From Propionibacteriaceae bacterium (lineage in GTDB: Bacteria > Actinomycetota > Actinomycetes > Propionibacteriales > Propionibacteriaceae), in the NCBI GenBank assembly GCA_016717345.1, contig JADKFR010000006.1:84091-148090 (forward strand): a stretch of DNA of 64,000 bases. The letters are read 5' to 3'. The position numbers and the translations under genes were made by a program. Below, piece by piece: positions 45,104-54,586 of this stretch (position 1 is the stretch's first letter; each line of letters starts with the position of its first letter). Under the pieces are notes generated by a model that was not told the origin of the DNA, searched no databases, and saw only the letters and a program-made list of their open reading frames with translations.

Positions 45104-47280
45104 TTACTCCGCGCGCGGGTCGAGGCCAAGCAACTCCCAGCCGGTCACTCGACCGTCTTCGACGGACACGATCAGGTCTGTCCCGGAAGCGGTGGCGGAG
45201 GTCGTCACCGTGAGTAGATGACGGCCCGAAACCGGCGTGCGCCGGCCCACCCGGGCATCCCACCGCGCAAAGGCCTCCGGACCGATCAGGACTTCGCCGG
45301 TGGCGCGTTCCGCCGGCGCCAGTGGGATCCTGGCCAGTCCGACCAGTTCACGTTCGGTGCCCGAGTGAAGCTGGGCGTAGAGCTGGGCCACATGGACGGT
45401 CTCCCGCTCGCCGTGGTTGGCGACGGTCAACTGCAACGCCAGCCCGGCCCCGTCCCGGTCCACTGCCGTCACCTCACAGCTGGTCCGGCAGTACCCCAGG
45501 CCGTGCCCGAAGCCGAAGACGCACCCGTGCTCCAGCACTCCCGGCGACCGGTAGCCGATGCCGCCATCGCCGTCGTAGTCGATCACCATGGGCACCTCAT
45601 CCGGCCCGTGGTCACCGCCGGGCAGGTGCTCGCGCCGGTGCGGGAAGGTGAGCGGAAGCCGTCCGCCCGGTTCGGCCTCCCCGAACAGGACGGCGCCAAG
45701 GGCGGAACCGAAGCGCTCGCCCGGGTACCAGACGGCCAGCACCGCAGCCACCTCGTCGAGCCACGGCAGCAGGGTGGCACCCGGGGTGTTGAGCACCACA
45801 ACGGTGCGCGGGTTCACCGCGGCGACCTGGCGCACCAATTCGTCCTGGTCCCCCGGCAGCGCCAGGCCATCGCGGTCCATCCCTTCGCCGGAGGCCATCG
45901 TCACCACCACCACGGCGGCATCGCAGCGTGCCGCGGCCGCGACCGCCTGCGCGATCAGGTCGTCCGGCGGCTGCCAGCCCAGGCGTAGCGTCGGGCCGAG
46001 ACCCATCGGCGGAATCGTGATCGCGGGTCCGGGTTCGTAGTCGATCTCAAGCTGGACCGGCTCCCCGGCGGTGAGGTCGACGACCGCCTGCAGCGGGTAG
46101 CGCGGACCGTGGAGGAACTGTTCGGCTTCCCGCGAACCCACCATGATCCGCTGCCCGGCGAGGTGGACGGTCGCCCGGCCACCGACCAGCAGGCTGAGCC
46201 GGTGGCTTCCGGTGACCCCGCTGACCAGGCGGGTCCGCCAGCGGCGCGGCCAGCGAGCGGTGGGGGCGCTCGGATCAACCGCGAAGTCGATCGTGGCGAG
46301 CGTCTCCAGCCAGGTGTTGCCGGTCGCATCGCTGAACTCCACCTCAACTCCCGGCCCGGAGCCATCCGGCAGCCTGAAGGCAGCCGAAGGGACGCTGGGC
46401 AGCGGCCGATCCCCGTAGCTTCCCTGCGCCAGCTCCACCCGCACCTGCCCAGAGCGGGCCACCACCCCGTCGGCCGGAGTGATCAGGCGCTCTGCCAGCA
46501 ACGAGACCGCGGCGGAGCCCCCCACCACAAAGCCGGCGTCGGGGCCGGTCGGCCCGATCAGAGCCAGCGAGCTGACGTCGACCAGCGGCAGGGCTGCGTC
46601 CTGGTTGCGCAGCAGGACAAAACTGGAGATCGCGGTTCGCTCGGCCAGGGCACGATGCTCGGCTGTCGAGGGCATCACCGGGTCGCCCATCGGGTGGTCG
46701 GCCAGCCCCGAGCCGATCAGGGCCCGCACCAGGTTCGCCACCGCGGTCCGCACCACTCCTGGGGGTGCGCTGGCGACCAATTGAGCGGTGCGCCCACCGG
46801 GTCCGCCCAGAGCACCGAGGTCGAGGCCGGCCGCCAGCGCCTTCGCGTCATCGCGGACGGCGAACAGGAAGTCCGGGCAATAGAAGCCGCGCCAGCCCCA
46901 TTCCCGCCGCGGCAGGTTCAGCAGGTAGTCGCTCTCACAGGCGTACTCGCCGTTCAGGCGGTTGTAGGAACCCATCATCGACCAGGCGCCGGCGTCGAGG
47001 GCGTCCCGGAACGGCCGGAGGTAGAGGTCCTGGAGCACGGCGGTGGACGCCCGGATGTCGATCGCGTCGCCCCGGTCAGCCAGGCCGTAGCCGGTGCGGC
47101 GGTCCTCTCCGTTGTAGGCGCAGAAATGCTTCAGTGGGAGCCGGTGGCCCCGGCGGTGTCGCGCAGGCCGGTGCCCGCGTCAACGTAGTGCGGGACGCCA
47201 AGTCCGCGTTCACTCAGCGCGCCGAACTCGCCCAGCGCGATCGCGGTGAACTCGGCCTCGGACAAGTCGTCGACGAGGGC
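45104..47280 (-). pseudogene. Glycoside hydrolase family 3 beta-glucosidase, N-terminal region damaged
   Basis: The open frame from 47038 to 45104 (644 residues) holds the end of the GH3 catalytic barrel (GSYNRLNGEY; nucleophile Asp likely in YCPDFL), the PA14-like insert, the second GH3 domain and the C-terminal fibronectin-like domain. In-frame sequence just upstream still reads PLKHFCAYNGEDRRTG, but it is then joined, out of frame, to a fragment with true GH3 N-terminal character (LSEAEFTAIALGEFG and GVPHYVDAGTGLRD, about 47160-47280). Roughly 80-100 residues of the barrel that should separate these are missing. The fragment in turn abuts the truncated binding-protein gene. The gene therefore looks inactivated by deletions (or mis-assembled). 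Confidence 0.8.
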
Positions 47281-48280
47281 CTGCGGTGGTGGTGGTCGGA
47301 ATGTACAGGCCACCCGGCGACCAGGCAGTCAGGGCGTTGGTGGACGCGTCGTCGCCGGGCTGGGCGAAGAAGCCGATGTTCGCGGCTGCGTCGTCGGACA
47401 GGCTGGTGTAAGCCGACACCGCGAAGGTGAGCATCGGGTACTGGGCACCACTGCCCTTGACGAGCTTGTTCAGACCCTGGGTCATCTTCGACGAGGCGAA
47501 GTCCTTGTTCAGGTAGCCGGCCTTCTTGACCGCTTCGAGACGCTGGAACCCCTTGATGGCGGGCTCGTCGACGTACTTGGCCTGGTTCGCGGTGTATTTG
47601 GCGGCCCAGTCCGGCTGTACTGAGGTCACGTTGGCGAAGTCGGCGAGCACGAACAGCTGCGAGGTCCAGGTGTCGCCGTAGGTCTGGATCACCGGGTCGA
47701 TGCCGGCGGCCTTGATCGTGGCGTTGTTGGCCATGAACTCGGCCCAGGTCTTCGGCACGGACAGCCCAAGGTCGGCGAAGACCTTCTTGTTATAGAGGAC
47801 GCCGCCGCCCATGGCCTGGCCGAACGGGACGCCGTAGACCTCGCCACCGGTGGTCACCGACGGCTTGAACGAGTCCTGCACATTGGCCATGAACGCCTCG
47901 CCGGTGAGCGGGACGATGTTCTTGGCCGGGTCGATCGCCTGCAGCAGCGAAACGGAGTTGTACTGGAACACGTCTGCCATGTCGCCGGTGGCGAGCTTGG
48001 TCTTGACGATGTTGTCTCCGTCAGTCCCCTGGGCGCGGGTGTCGAGCTTCACCGTCACGCCCTGCTTGGTCGCGTTGAAGGCGTCGATCGCGGCCTGCGC
48101 CGTCTTGGTGGTCTGGTCGGAGTTGTCCGCCAGCAGGGTGATGGTGACGTCGGCGGCAGCGCCGGGGGATGCCGCGGTGGTGCTGGACCCCAACGAGCCT
48201 GCGGAGCAGGCTGAGAGGGCGAGACCACCGGCCAGCAGGCCGGCGATCAGGGCCGCGCGGCCCTTCTTGGGCAAGGACAC
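47210..48280 (-). CDS. Sugar ABC transporter binding lipoprotein, C-terminally truncated
   Basis: 356 residues from GTG 48280 (AGGAGG 9 bases upstream). Lipobox LALSAC after a basic signal peptide; extracellular family 1 binding protein with LPKTWAEFMANNATIKAAGI and FGQAMGGGVLYNKKVF. Homology stops at ALTAWSPGGLYIPTTTTA (about 47280); the last 23 residues are out-of-frame GH3 sequence ending at a chance stop. Relatives are about 420-430 residues, so the C-terminal helices are lost. The two permease genes that normally follow are absent. A deletion joining this gene to the GH3 gene explains all of this. Confidence 0.85.
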   Translation of the reverse strand: MSLPKKGRAALIAGLLAGGLALSACSAGSLGSSTTAASPGAAADVTITLLADNSDQTTKTAQAAIDAFNATKQGVTVKLDTRAQGTDGDNIVKTKLATGDMADVFQYNSVSLLQAIDPAKNIVPLTGEAFMANVQDSFKPSVTTGGEVYGVPFGQAMGGGVLYNKKVFADLGLSVPKTWAEFMANNATIKAAGIDPVIQTYGDTWTSQLFVLADFANVTSVQPDWAAKYTANQAKYVDEPAIKGFQRLEAVKKAGYLNKDFASSKMTQGLNKLVKGSGAQYPMLTFAVSAYTSLSDDAAANIGFFAQPGDDASTNALTAWSPGGLYIPTTTTAGPRRRLVRGRVHRDRAGRVRRAE

Positions 48281-48333
48281 TTCTTCGTACCTCCTGGTTG
48301 TCGGTCGCCACGACTTGTGGCCGGCCGGGATTG

Positions 48334-49368
48334 TCAGCTGGGGGGCGCAGGCGCGGTGCCGGCGGGTCGATGGACGCGTGGCTGCGGTGCGGCGGTCGTG
48401 TTGCGGGACATCACTTTCGGGGTCAGCACCTCGTGGACGGAATCGGTGCGGCCGGCGATCCGCTCCAGCAGGAGACGGACGGCGATCGCACCCATCTGGG
48501 TGCCGGACTGGTTGATGCTGGTCAGCGACATGTACGGATGGGCGGCCACATCGGTGTCGTCGTAGCCGACCACCGACGCCTGCCCTGGTGTCAGCCTCAG
48601 CTCCCACACCGCCTGCAACACCCCGAGGGCGAGCTCATCGTGGGCCGCGAAGATGCCAACCGGCCCGTCGGCGAGCGCCAGGACCTCCAAGGCGCCGACG
48701 CGTGCCGCCTCCTGGGTGGGACCCACCCAGACGATCTCCTCGTCCAAGCCGAGTCGGGCGATTGCCTGGCGGTAGCCGACGACCCGCTGACCGTGGGGTG
48801 TTCCCGGAACGGTGTCGGGGCCGGCCTTGTCGAGGGTGAGGTGGATGATACGGCGATGGCCGAGGTCGTAGAGATGCTGGACGGCCAACGTCGCCCCACT
48901 CACGTCGTCCCCCACGAGAGTGTCGTAGTGCACAGCGGCATGGTGGCGTCCGATCATCACCAGCGGGACGCCGCGCGCCAGATTCTCCAGCCACTCCGTC
49001 GGCACCCTGGAGGAAATCGCGACGATTCCGTCCACCTGGCGGTCGGCCAAGACCTCGATCGCCTGGGGGCCCTCGTCGTGCTCGGGCCCCGCCGGGGCGA
49101 TGATCAACTGATAGCGGGTGCCGGCCAGCGCGCCGGTGGCACCGGTGATGATCTTGGGGAAGAAGTGATTGGAGACACTGGGGATCTCGAAGCCCAAGGT
49201 GTAGGTGGAGCCGCGCATGCCCCGGGCGGACACCCGCGGACGGTAACTATTTCGTCGATCCCTGACCTTGGCGCGCATCGCCGGGCTCACGCCGTAGGCG
49301 TCCCGAATCACCTTGGAGACCGCGGCCCTGGAAACGCCTGCCCGGCGCGCGTCCTCGATCCCCCTCAC
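48334..49368 (-). CDS. LacI-family transcriptional regulator with a degraded DNA-binding region
   Basis: 344 residues from GTG 49368. The effector-binding domain is complete (YTLGFEIPSVSNHFFPKII, VDGIVAISSR, LGHRRIIHLT, GIFAAHDELALGVLQ, VVGYDDTDVAAHPY). The N-terminal helix-turn-helix is recognisable (RRAGVSRAAVSKVI) but short: DARRAGVS replaces the usual DVARRAGVS, and KVRDRRNSYRPR replaces the usual KV-eight residues-YRP, about 6 bases short. No good alternative start exists upstream. It would control the sugar-binding protein/GH3 genes downstream; like them it seems to be decaying, or the sequence has small deletions. Confidence 0.78.
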   Translation of the reverse strand: MRGIEDARRAGVSRAAVSKVIRDAYGVSPAMRAKVRDRRNSYRPRVSARGMRGSTYTLGFEIPSVSNHFFPKIITGATGALAGTRYQLIIAPAGPEHDEGPQAIEVLADRQVDGIVAISSRVPTEWLENLARGVPLVMIGRHHAAVHYDTLVGDDVSGATLAVQHLYDLGHRRIIHLTLDKAGPDTVPGTPHGQRVVGYRQAIARLGLDEEIVWVGPTQEAARVGALEVLALADGPVGIFAAHDELALGVLQAVWELRLTPGQASVVGYDDTDVAAHPYMSLTSINQSGTQMGAIAVRLLLERIAGRTDSVHEVLTPKVMSRNTTAAPQPRVHRPAGTAPAPPS

Positions 49369-49419
49369 GGGTCGCCGGCGCCCGGCACCGCGCCTCGAGG
49401 GCGCCGGCAGGCTCAGCGC

Positions 49420-49788
49420 ATGGACAAGCCCTTTGTTGACCCGCCGGAGGGACCGGCACCCACCGAACTGCAGATCATCGACCTCGACGTCGGTTCCGGA
49501 CCGGAGGCGGCAGCCGGCAAGCGGGTTGCCGTTCACTACGTCGGGGTCACCTACTCCTCAGGCGAGGAGTTCGATTCCAGCTTCGACCGCGGTCAGCCGC
49601 TCGTGTTCGATCTGGGCGCCGGACGCGTGATCCCGGGTTGGGACAACGGGTTGGTCGGCATGAAGGTGGGCGGACGCCGTCGTTTGGTGATCCCGCCGCA
49701 CCTCGCGTACGGCAGCCGCGGTGCTGGCGGCGTGATCGGCCCCGGCGAAACCCTGATCTTCGTGTGCGACCTGGTCGGCGTCCGCTGA
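49420..49788 (+). CDS. FKBP-type peptidyl-prolyl cis-trans isomerase
   Basis: 122 residues, a minimal single-domain FKBP. VAVHYVGVTYSSGEEFDSSF, GQPLVFDLGAGRVIPGWDNG and RRLVIPPHLAYGSRG hold the aromatic and Asp residues that line the proline pocket. No signal peptide, so it acts as a cytoplasmic folding helper. Divergent from the LacI-type regulator with only 51 bases between starts. Confidence 0.92.
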   Translation: MDKPFVDPPEGPAPTELQIIDLDVGSGPEAAAGKRVAVHYVGVTYSSGEEFDSSFDRGQPLVFDLGAGRVIPGWDNGLVGMKVGGRRRLVIPPHLAYGSRGAGGVIGPGETLIFVCDLVGVR

Positions 49789-49801
49789 CCGGCCGCTGAC
49801 C

Positions 49802-51658
49802 TCACCAGCTGCCGCCGCCTCCGCCACCGCCACCGCCACCGGAGAATCCCCCGCCACCGCCGAAACTTCCCCCGCCACCGAACGCCGAGCCGCCACTTCC
49901 GAACCCGGAATCAGAGAAGCTCGGCGGTGGCGGGCCGGCCGCGGTGGCCACTGAATGCTGCATCGAGTCCAGCTGCCACGACATCGCATGAAGATTCCAG
50001 GACGTGCCGTAGTACCAGTCCGGAGCGGCCGACGACAGTCGTCCCATGGCCACCAACTGCTCGCAGACCCGCGTCCACCGGTCGGTCAGGTCGAACAGGA
50101 TCGCCCACGGCAAGTACTTGGAGAAGATGTCCTCGCCCTCCTCGAACTGCAACTGGTCGGCTTCAGCGGTGGCGAGGTAGGTCCGAAAACCCACCACCTG
50201 GTCCGTCAGCGCGCGGCCCCGTCCGGACCGCCGCACCTGGGCGAACTTCGAGGCGGCATACAACCCGGTCAGCACGATTGCCAGCCCCAGGGGCCACAGG
50301 TAGAACACACTTCCCCCCAACCCGGTGACCGCGAAGAATCCGAACGCCACGAGGCCTACTGTCAGCAGGGCCGTGCCCCGGGAGCCGGTCGCCGCAGGCA
50401 GGAACCAGTGGTCGCGCTTCGCCGACTTCTCGGCCTGGGACTGGACGGCGTTGTGGGCGTCAGTCATCGTCCCGGGCTCGTCGAGGGCCACCACGTGCGC
50501 GGACCCGAACAGGTGGGACAGCAACTTCTTGCTCGGCCCATCCGTGGCGCGGTCCGGATCGAGCAGGGTCGCCTCCGGGGGGTCCTCACTGCGCAGCCGG
50601 ATCGCCCCGTTCACGGCGAGTCCCACCAGCGTGGCGGTCGTGTGCCGGACGTCCCCACCCCCATCAAGCAGCAGCCCGGCCTCGGCGAGCGACACCCTCG
50701 GCGGGCTGAACGCCACGGGGATCTCGAGATTCTTCGGATCCCGTCCCTCGCGGCCTTCCTGACCCTTCGCGGGCAGCACGCCGGGGGGAAGGTCGAGGAA
50801 GCGCCGGTCACCGGTGCGCCGTCGAACCACCCACCAGCCCCCCAGAGCCACGAGCGCCCCCGCCACGCTGGAGGAGCCCATCAAGAGGTTGCCCAACCGC
50901 TGTTGGGCCGTCTCGGCGTTCTCCTCGAAAATGGGTGTGTTGGGCGAGACGAGCCCGGAGGCGACCTTGACCGAGACGGTCATCAACTCTCCGGAGGGGA
51001 CGGCCCCGGCGAAGACCGCCCGCTGGTCGCCGTCGGTCGTCGCCTTGTCGCACTCCCCCGCGACCCCCGGCTCAGCGATGGAGCAGAAGACCCCCTGGGC
51101 TCCGCCGGGGACGGTGATCGTGGCGGTCATCTTCGAAATCGCCGGCATGGAGGAGCCGGTGAGGTCCCAGTACAGCTCGTCGTAGGCGTCCGAGTGACGC
51201 ATCAGCCCGGCGATCCGATAGCTCAGGCGATAGGTGGCGGTCTGCGAGGCAACCGTGCGGTCGGCGTCGCCCACCCGAATCTGGACGTAGGTTTCGCGGC
51301 CCGACCCCTCGTGGGTGATACCCAGGCTCGCCGAGGCTCCCGGTGTCAGGCTCTCGGCGCTGATGTAGTCCACGGTGTACACCAGATCCTGCCCCGTGTC
51401 CGGATCCGGTTCGCGCGTGATCAACGTGCGCTCCAGCCCGTGACGTCCGGACGAGGACCCGAATCGCAGCGTGATCGTCTCGACCACGTTCACCGTGCCG
51501 TCGGTGTTGAGGGTGGCCTGGACGTCGAAGGCGTCGAACACGTCCGCGGCGGCGGCCTGCGCGGCGGGCGCAGCGATCAGCAGGCTGAGCAGGCTCAGCA
51601 GCAGCGCTGCGGGAATGCCCCACCAGGCAGTGGCGTGTGAACGGTCGGTCGTGTGCAT
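49802..51658 (-). CDS. DUF2207 membrane protein with glycine-rich tail
   Basis: 618 residues, ATG 51658 with GGAGG 5 bases upstream. Signal peptide to about residue 37 (cleavage near AAQAAAA), extracytoplasmic DUF2207 beta domain (about 40-240: DVFDAFDVQATLNTDGTVNV), a membrane segment at about 265-285, a long cytoplasmic part, a hydrophobic pair at about 435-480, then a Ser/Gly tail ending in a run of ten glycines. Tail FGGGGSFGGGGG and end GGGGSW are typical of the family. Function unknown. Confidence 0.88.
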   Translation of the reverse strand: MHTTDRSHATAWWGIPAALLLSLLSLLIAAPAAQAAAADVFDAFDVQATLNTDGTVNVVETITLRFGSSSGRHGLERTLITREPDPDTGQDLVYTVDYISAESLTPGASASLGITHEGSGRETYVQIRVGDADRTVASQTATYRLSYRIAGLMRHSDAYDELYWDLTGSSMPAISKMTATITVPGGAQGVFCSIAEPGVAGECDKATTDGDQRAVFAGAVPSGELMTVSVKVASGLVSPNTPIFEENAETAQQRLGNLLMGSSSVAGALVALGGWWVVRRRTGDRRFLDLPPGVLPAKGQEGREGRDPKNLEIPVAFSPPRVSLAEAGLLLDGGGDVRHTTATLVGLAVNGAIRLRSEDPPEATLLDPDRATDGPSKKLLSHLFGSAHVVALDEPGTMTDAHNAVQSQAEKSAKRDHWFLPAATGSRGTALLTVGLVAFGFFAVTGLGGSVFYLWPLGLAIVLTGLYAASKFAQVRRSGRGRALTDQVVGFRTYLATAEADQLQFEEGEDIFSKYLPWAILFDLTDRWTRVCEQLVAMGRLSSAAPDWYYGTSWNLHAMSWQLDSMQHSVATAAGPPPPSFSDSGFGSGGSAFGGGGSFGGGGGFSGGGGGGGGGGSW

Positions 51659-51780
51659 CGGGCCCTCCACCAGGAACTGGACGCGAAAGCGTCCTCGCTC
51701 TTCGAGGATAGTTGCCCCATCGTCGCGCTGGCCCGACCGGTGTCCCCAGTTCGGGGAGAGCCGCGTCGAAACGGCTGGAT

Positions 51781-52254
51781 TCAGGCGCGCCGGTTGCGCT
51801 GAGCCAGTTCCCGGGCGGCCTCGCGGTTGGCGTCCCGCGCCGCAATGGTCTGGCGCTTGTCCCAGTCCTTCTTGCCGGTGGCGACGGCAATCTCGACCTT
51901 GGCGTAGCCGTCGGAGAAGTACACCGCCAGCGGCACGATCGTCTTGCCGGAGTTGGCAGTCTCGCGGTCGAGCTTGGCGATCTCCTTGCGATGCAGCAGG
52001 AGCTTGCGGTTGCGGCGGGTGGCGTGATTCGTCCACGTCCCGAAGGCGTACTCGGGGATGTGCATGTTTCGCAGCCACACCTCGCCGTCATCCACGGTTG
52101 CGAAGGCGTCGGCCAGCGAGGCCCGGCCCAGACGCAGGGACTTCACCTCTGTCCCGGTGAGGACCATGCCGGCCTCAAAGCGGTCGTGAAGGTGGTAGTC
52201 GTGTCGGGCCTTACGGTTCTGGGCGACCATGATCCGCCCTGTCGGTCGTGGCAT
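51781..52254 (-). CDS. smpB: SsrA-binding protein SmpB
   Basis: 157 residues. The beta-barrel core is seen in [34 protein letters not shown] and LLLHRKEI; the basic C-terminal tail ([20 protein letters not shown]) enters the empty mRNA channel of stalled ribosomes. It delivers the tmRNA encoded 7 kb away. Downstream of the M23 hydrolase gene and ftsEX on the same strand, a conserved order prfB-ftsE-ftsX-(M23)-smpB. Confidence 0.96.
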   Translation of the reverse strand: MPRPTGRIMVAQNRKARHDYHLHDRFEAGMVLTGTEVKSLRLGRASLADAFATVDDGEVWLRNMHIPEYAFGTWTNHATRRNRKLLLHRKEIAKLDRETANSGKTIVPLAVYFSDGYAKVEIAVATGKKDWDKRQTIAARDANREAARELAQRNRRA

Positions 52255-52313
52255 GGCTCCCTCCCCATCCTTCGCCTGCGCTCCGCCACCCTACCAAGCC
52301 GACGCGGGCCTGC

Positions 52314-53636
52314 TCAGAGGTACTTCATCGGGTTGACGCGCACCCCGTCCCGGTAGATCTGGAGATGCAGGTGGCAGCCGGTCGACAGTCCCGTCGTTCC
52401 CACGTAGCCGACCAGTTGCCCTTGCCTCACGCTCTGTCCCGCGCGAACAACGACCTTCGACTGGTGCGCGTAGCCGCTGGACAGGTAGGCACCATTGACC
52501 CGGCCGTAGCTGATGATCGTGTAGTTCCCAAAACCATTGGACGTCCAGCCGGCCGAAGTCACCCTGCCGTCTGCCATGGCGTAGAGCGGCGCACCGCACG
52601 CGGCGCCGAAATCCTGCCCCCAGTGCATGCGCCAATAGTGCAGGATCGGGTGGAATCTCAGGCCGAAGGGAGAACCGGCCGACGCATTGACCGGGTAGAC
52701 GAAACCCTTCGAACTCGGCGAGTTTGAACGTGGCTGGCCCGAGTTGCCCTGCTTCGCTCGCGCAGCCTTGTCCCTCGCGATCTGGGCCTTGATCTTGGCG
52801 GTGATCGCGGCTTCCTGCCGCTGCAGCCGATCGTAGGCGGCCTGATCGGCTTCGAGTTCGTTCTGCGCGTCGTCCAGAGTCTCCTGGTTGGTGGCCACCA
52901 GGGCCGCCACTGTCGCCTTCCGGGACTTCGCCTGGGCAGTCAAGGCCGCGACCTCCCTCACCACGGCTGCGCTGCGACGCTTCTGCTCCACCACCGTGTC
53001 CGCGGCATTGCTGCGGGCCTGTTCGGCCACCGCCAGGGCGGCTTGGAGGGCGGTCAGGCGGGCCAGCTCGGCCGAACTGGCGTCGAAGATGGTGTCCGTC
53101 CATTGCAGCCGGGAGGCGAGCTGCGCCGGTGTCTCGGCGTCGAGGATGACCCCCCACTCAGCCAGAGTGCTCCGTTGCTGGTAGGCGGTCCTTACCGCAC
53201 CGGCGATCACGCCCAGTTGGTGCGTCACCTCAGTGCGCGCCTGCTCCACGGCCGCGGTCGCCGCCTCCAGAGCAGCCTGGGCAACCTGGAGGGCAACGGA
53301 CAACTTCGCGTCGCGGGCCTTGGCTTCGGCCAACTTCTGCGTCGTGAGGGTCAACTCCTCCCGCGCACGGGCAAGCGACTGCTCGGAGTCCGACAAGGCG
53401 CCCTGGGCCTGGCTCACCTCCTCGCGTGAGTCCGACACCGACTGCTTGGTCTGCGCGATGGCGTCACGGACCTTGCTGCGCTGGTCGTCCAAGTCGTCGG
53501 CGCGCGCCGGAGGCAGAGCGTTCAGCAGGAGCCCGCCGACCAGCGCTGCAGCGGCCAGGGCTCGAGGCCAGGCCATGGGCGGACGCGGACCGTGGCCCGG
53601 GCCCGTGGTGCAGGTGGGGGAAGTCACCTTTCGCAC
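52314..53636 (-). CDS. Coiled-coil M23 peptidoglycan endopeptidase downstream of ftsX
   Basis: 440 residues from GTG 53636 (GGGG 6 bases upstream); an ATG at 53576 is an alternative that shortens the leader by 20. Signal peptide (AAAALVGGLLLNALPPARA), then about 230 residues of coiled coil (DDLDDQRSKVRDAIAQTKQS onward), a linker, and an intact LytM domain: HWGQDFG (HxxxD) and the HLHLQ metal/catalytic histidines. This layout equals EnvC/PcsB-type partners whose coiled coil docks on the FtsX outer loop and whose hydrolase is released by FtsE ATP turnover. With a full LytM site it should cut peptide crosslinks itself. The gene starts 20 bases after the ftsX stop. Confidence 0.9.
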   Translation of the reverse strand: MRKVTSPTCTTGPGHGPRPPMAWPRALAAAALVGGLLLNALPPARADDLDDQRSKVRDAIAQTKQSVSDSREEVSQAQGALSDSEQSLARAREELTLTTQKLAEAKARDAKLSVALQVAQAALEAATAAVEQARTEVTHQLGVIAGAVRTAYQQRSTLAEWGVILDAETPAQLASRLQWTDTIFDASSAELARLTALQAALAVAEQARSNAADTVVEQKRRSAAVVREVAALTAQAKSRKATVAALVATNQETLDDAQNELEADQAAYDRLQRQEAAITAKIKAQIARDKAARAKQGNSGQPRSNSPSSKGFVYPVNASAGSPFGLRFHPILHYWRMHWGQDFGAACGAPLYAMADGRVTSAGWTSNGFGNYTIISYGRVNGAYLSSGYAHQSKVVVRAGQSVRQGQLVGYVGTTGLSTGCHLHLQIYRDGVRVNPMKYL

Positions 53637-53656
53637 GTGTTGCCCCGTTCGTTGTC

Positions 53657-54559
53657 TCAGACCCGGAGGAACCTTCGGGTCGCAATCAATGTGGGAATGA
53701 TAGAAAGCACGATGCCGAGGAGCGCAAGGCCTCCCATGGCAATCAACACATCCGGCCAGCCGATCCAGTTGACAGTCGCAAGCTGTACTTGAGCCTGGTC
53801 GTGGATCAGGAACTGTTGCACCGCGGCCAGAGAGGCACAGGCGAGGGCCGAACCGATGATGGCGGTGACGAGGGACTCCAGCAGGAACGGCAACATGATG
53901 TACCAATTCGAAGCGCCCACCAGGCGCATGATTCCGATCTCGCGACGACGCGAGAAGGCCGCCATCCGAATCGTGTTGCCGATCTGCAGGGCCGCCGCCA
54001 GAAGGAGCAGCGCGCTCGTGCCGACGGCAGCCCAGCGGGCCATGTTGAGCCAGGCGAAGACCCGATCCAAGACCGTGTGAAGGTCGCGCACCGCTTGGAC
54101 GCCCTTGAGTCCCGACACCGCGGACACCACACCCTGGTACTCCTCAGGGTTCTTGAGTTTCACCCGGTAGGAGTCCTGCATCATGTCCTCGGTCATGGAC
54201 TCGAGAATCGGGTTGTTCGCGTAGACCTTCTTGAACTCCTCGTAGGCCTGGGCCTTGCTTTCGTAGTAGACCTCGGCGACCTCCGGGTTCTCCTTCAGCG
54301 TCGCCTCAATCGCGTCTTTCTGGGCCTGGGTCGCATCCGCGCCCGGGTCGCAGTTGTCACCGCCGGAGGCCTTCACGCACATGAAGACGCCGATTTCGAT
54401 CTTGCCGTACCAGTCGTCCTTGGCTCGGTCGACCTGCATCGTGACGAGCAGACCGAAACCGAACAGGGTCAGCGACACCCACATGGTGACGATGACCGCA
54501 AGGGTCATGGAGCCATTCCGCTTCAGGCCTGACCAGGTCTCCCTCAAGGTGTGTCGCAT
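53657..54559 (-). CDS. ftsX: Cell division protein FtsX
   Basis: 300 residues. MRHTLRETWSGLKRNGSMTLA opens the cytoplasmic N terminus; membrane segments at about 21-43, 175-195, 225-250 and 270-292. The outer loop (44-170) has two cysteines (FMCVKASGGDNCD) and binds the hydrolase encoded next. SRRREIGIMRLVGASNWYI is the FtsE-coupling region. Forms an ABC-like complex at the septum. Confidence 0.95.
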   Translation of the reverse strand: MRHTLRETWSGLKRNGSMTLAVIVTMWVSLTLFGFGLLVTMQVDRAKDDWYGKIEIGVFMCVKASGGDNCDPGADATQAQKDAIEATLKENPEVAEVYYESKAQAYEEFKKVYANNPILESMTEDMMQDSYRVKLKNPEEYQGVVSAVSGLKGVQAVRDLHTVLDRVFAWLNMARWAAVGTSALLLLAAALQIGNTIRMAAFSRRREIGIMRLVGASNWYIMLPFLLESLVTAIIGSALACASLAAVQQFLIHDQAQVQLATVNWIGWPDVLIAMGGLALLGIVLSIIPTLIATRRFLRV

Positions 54560-54586
54560 CAGGCGGCCTCTCCCCGGCGCCGCGGC

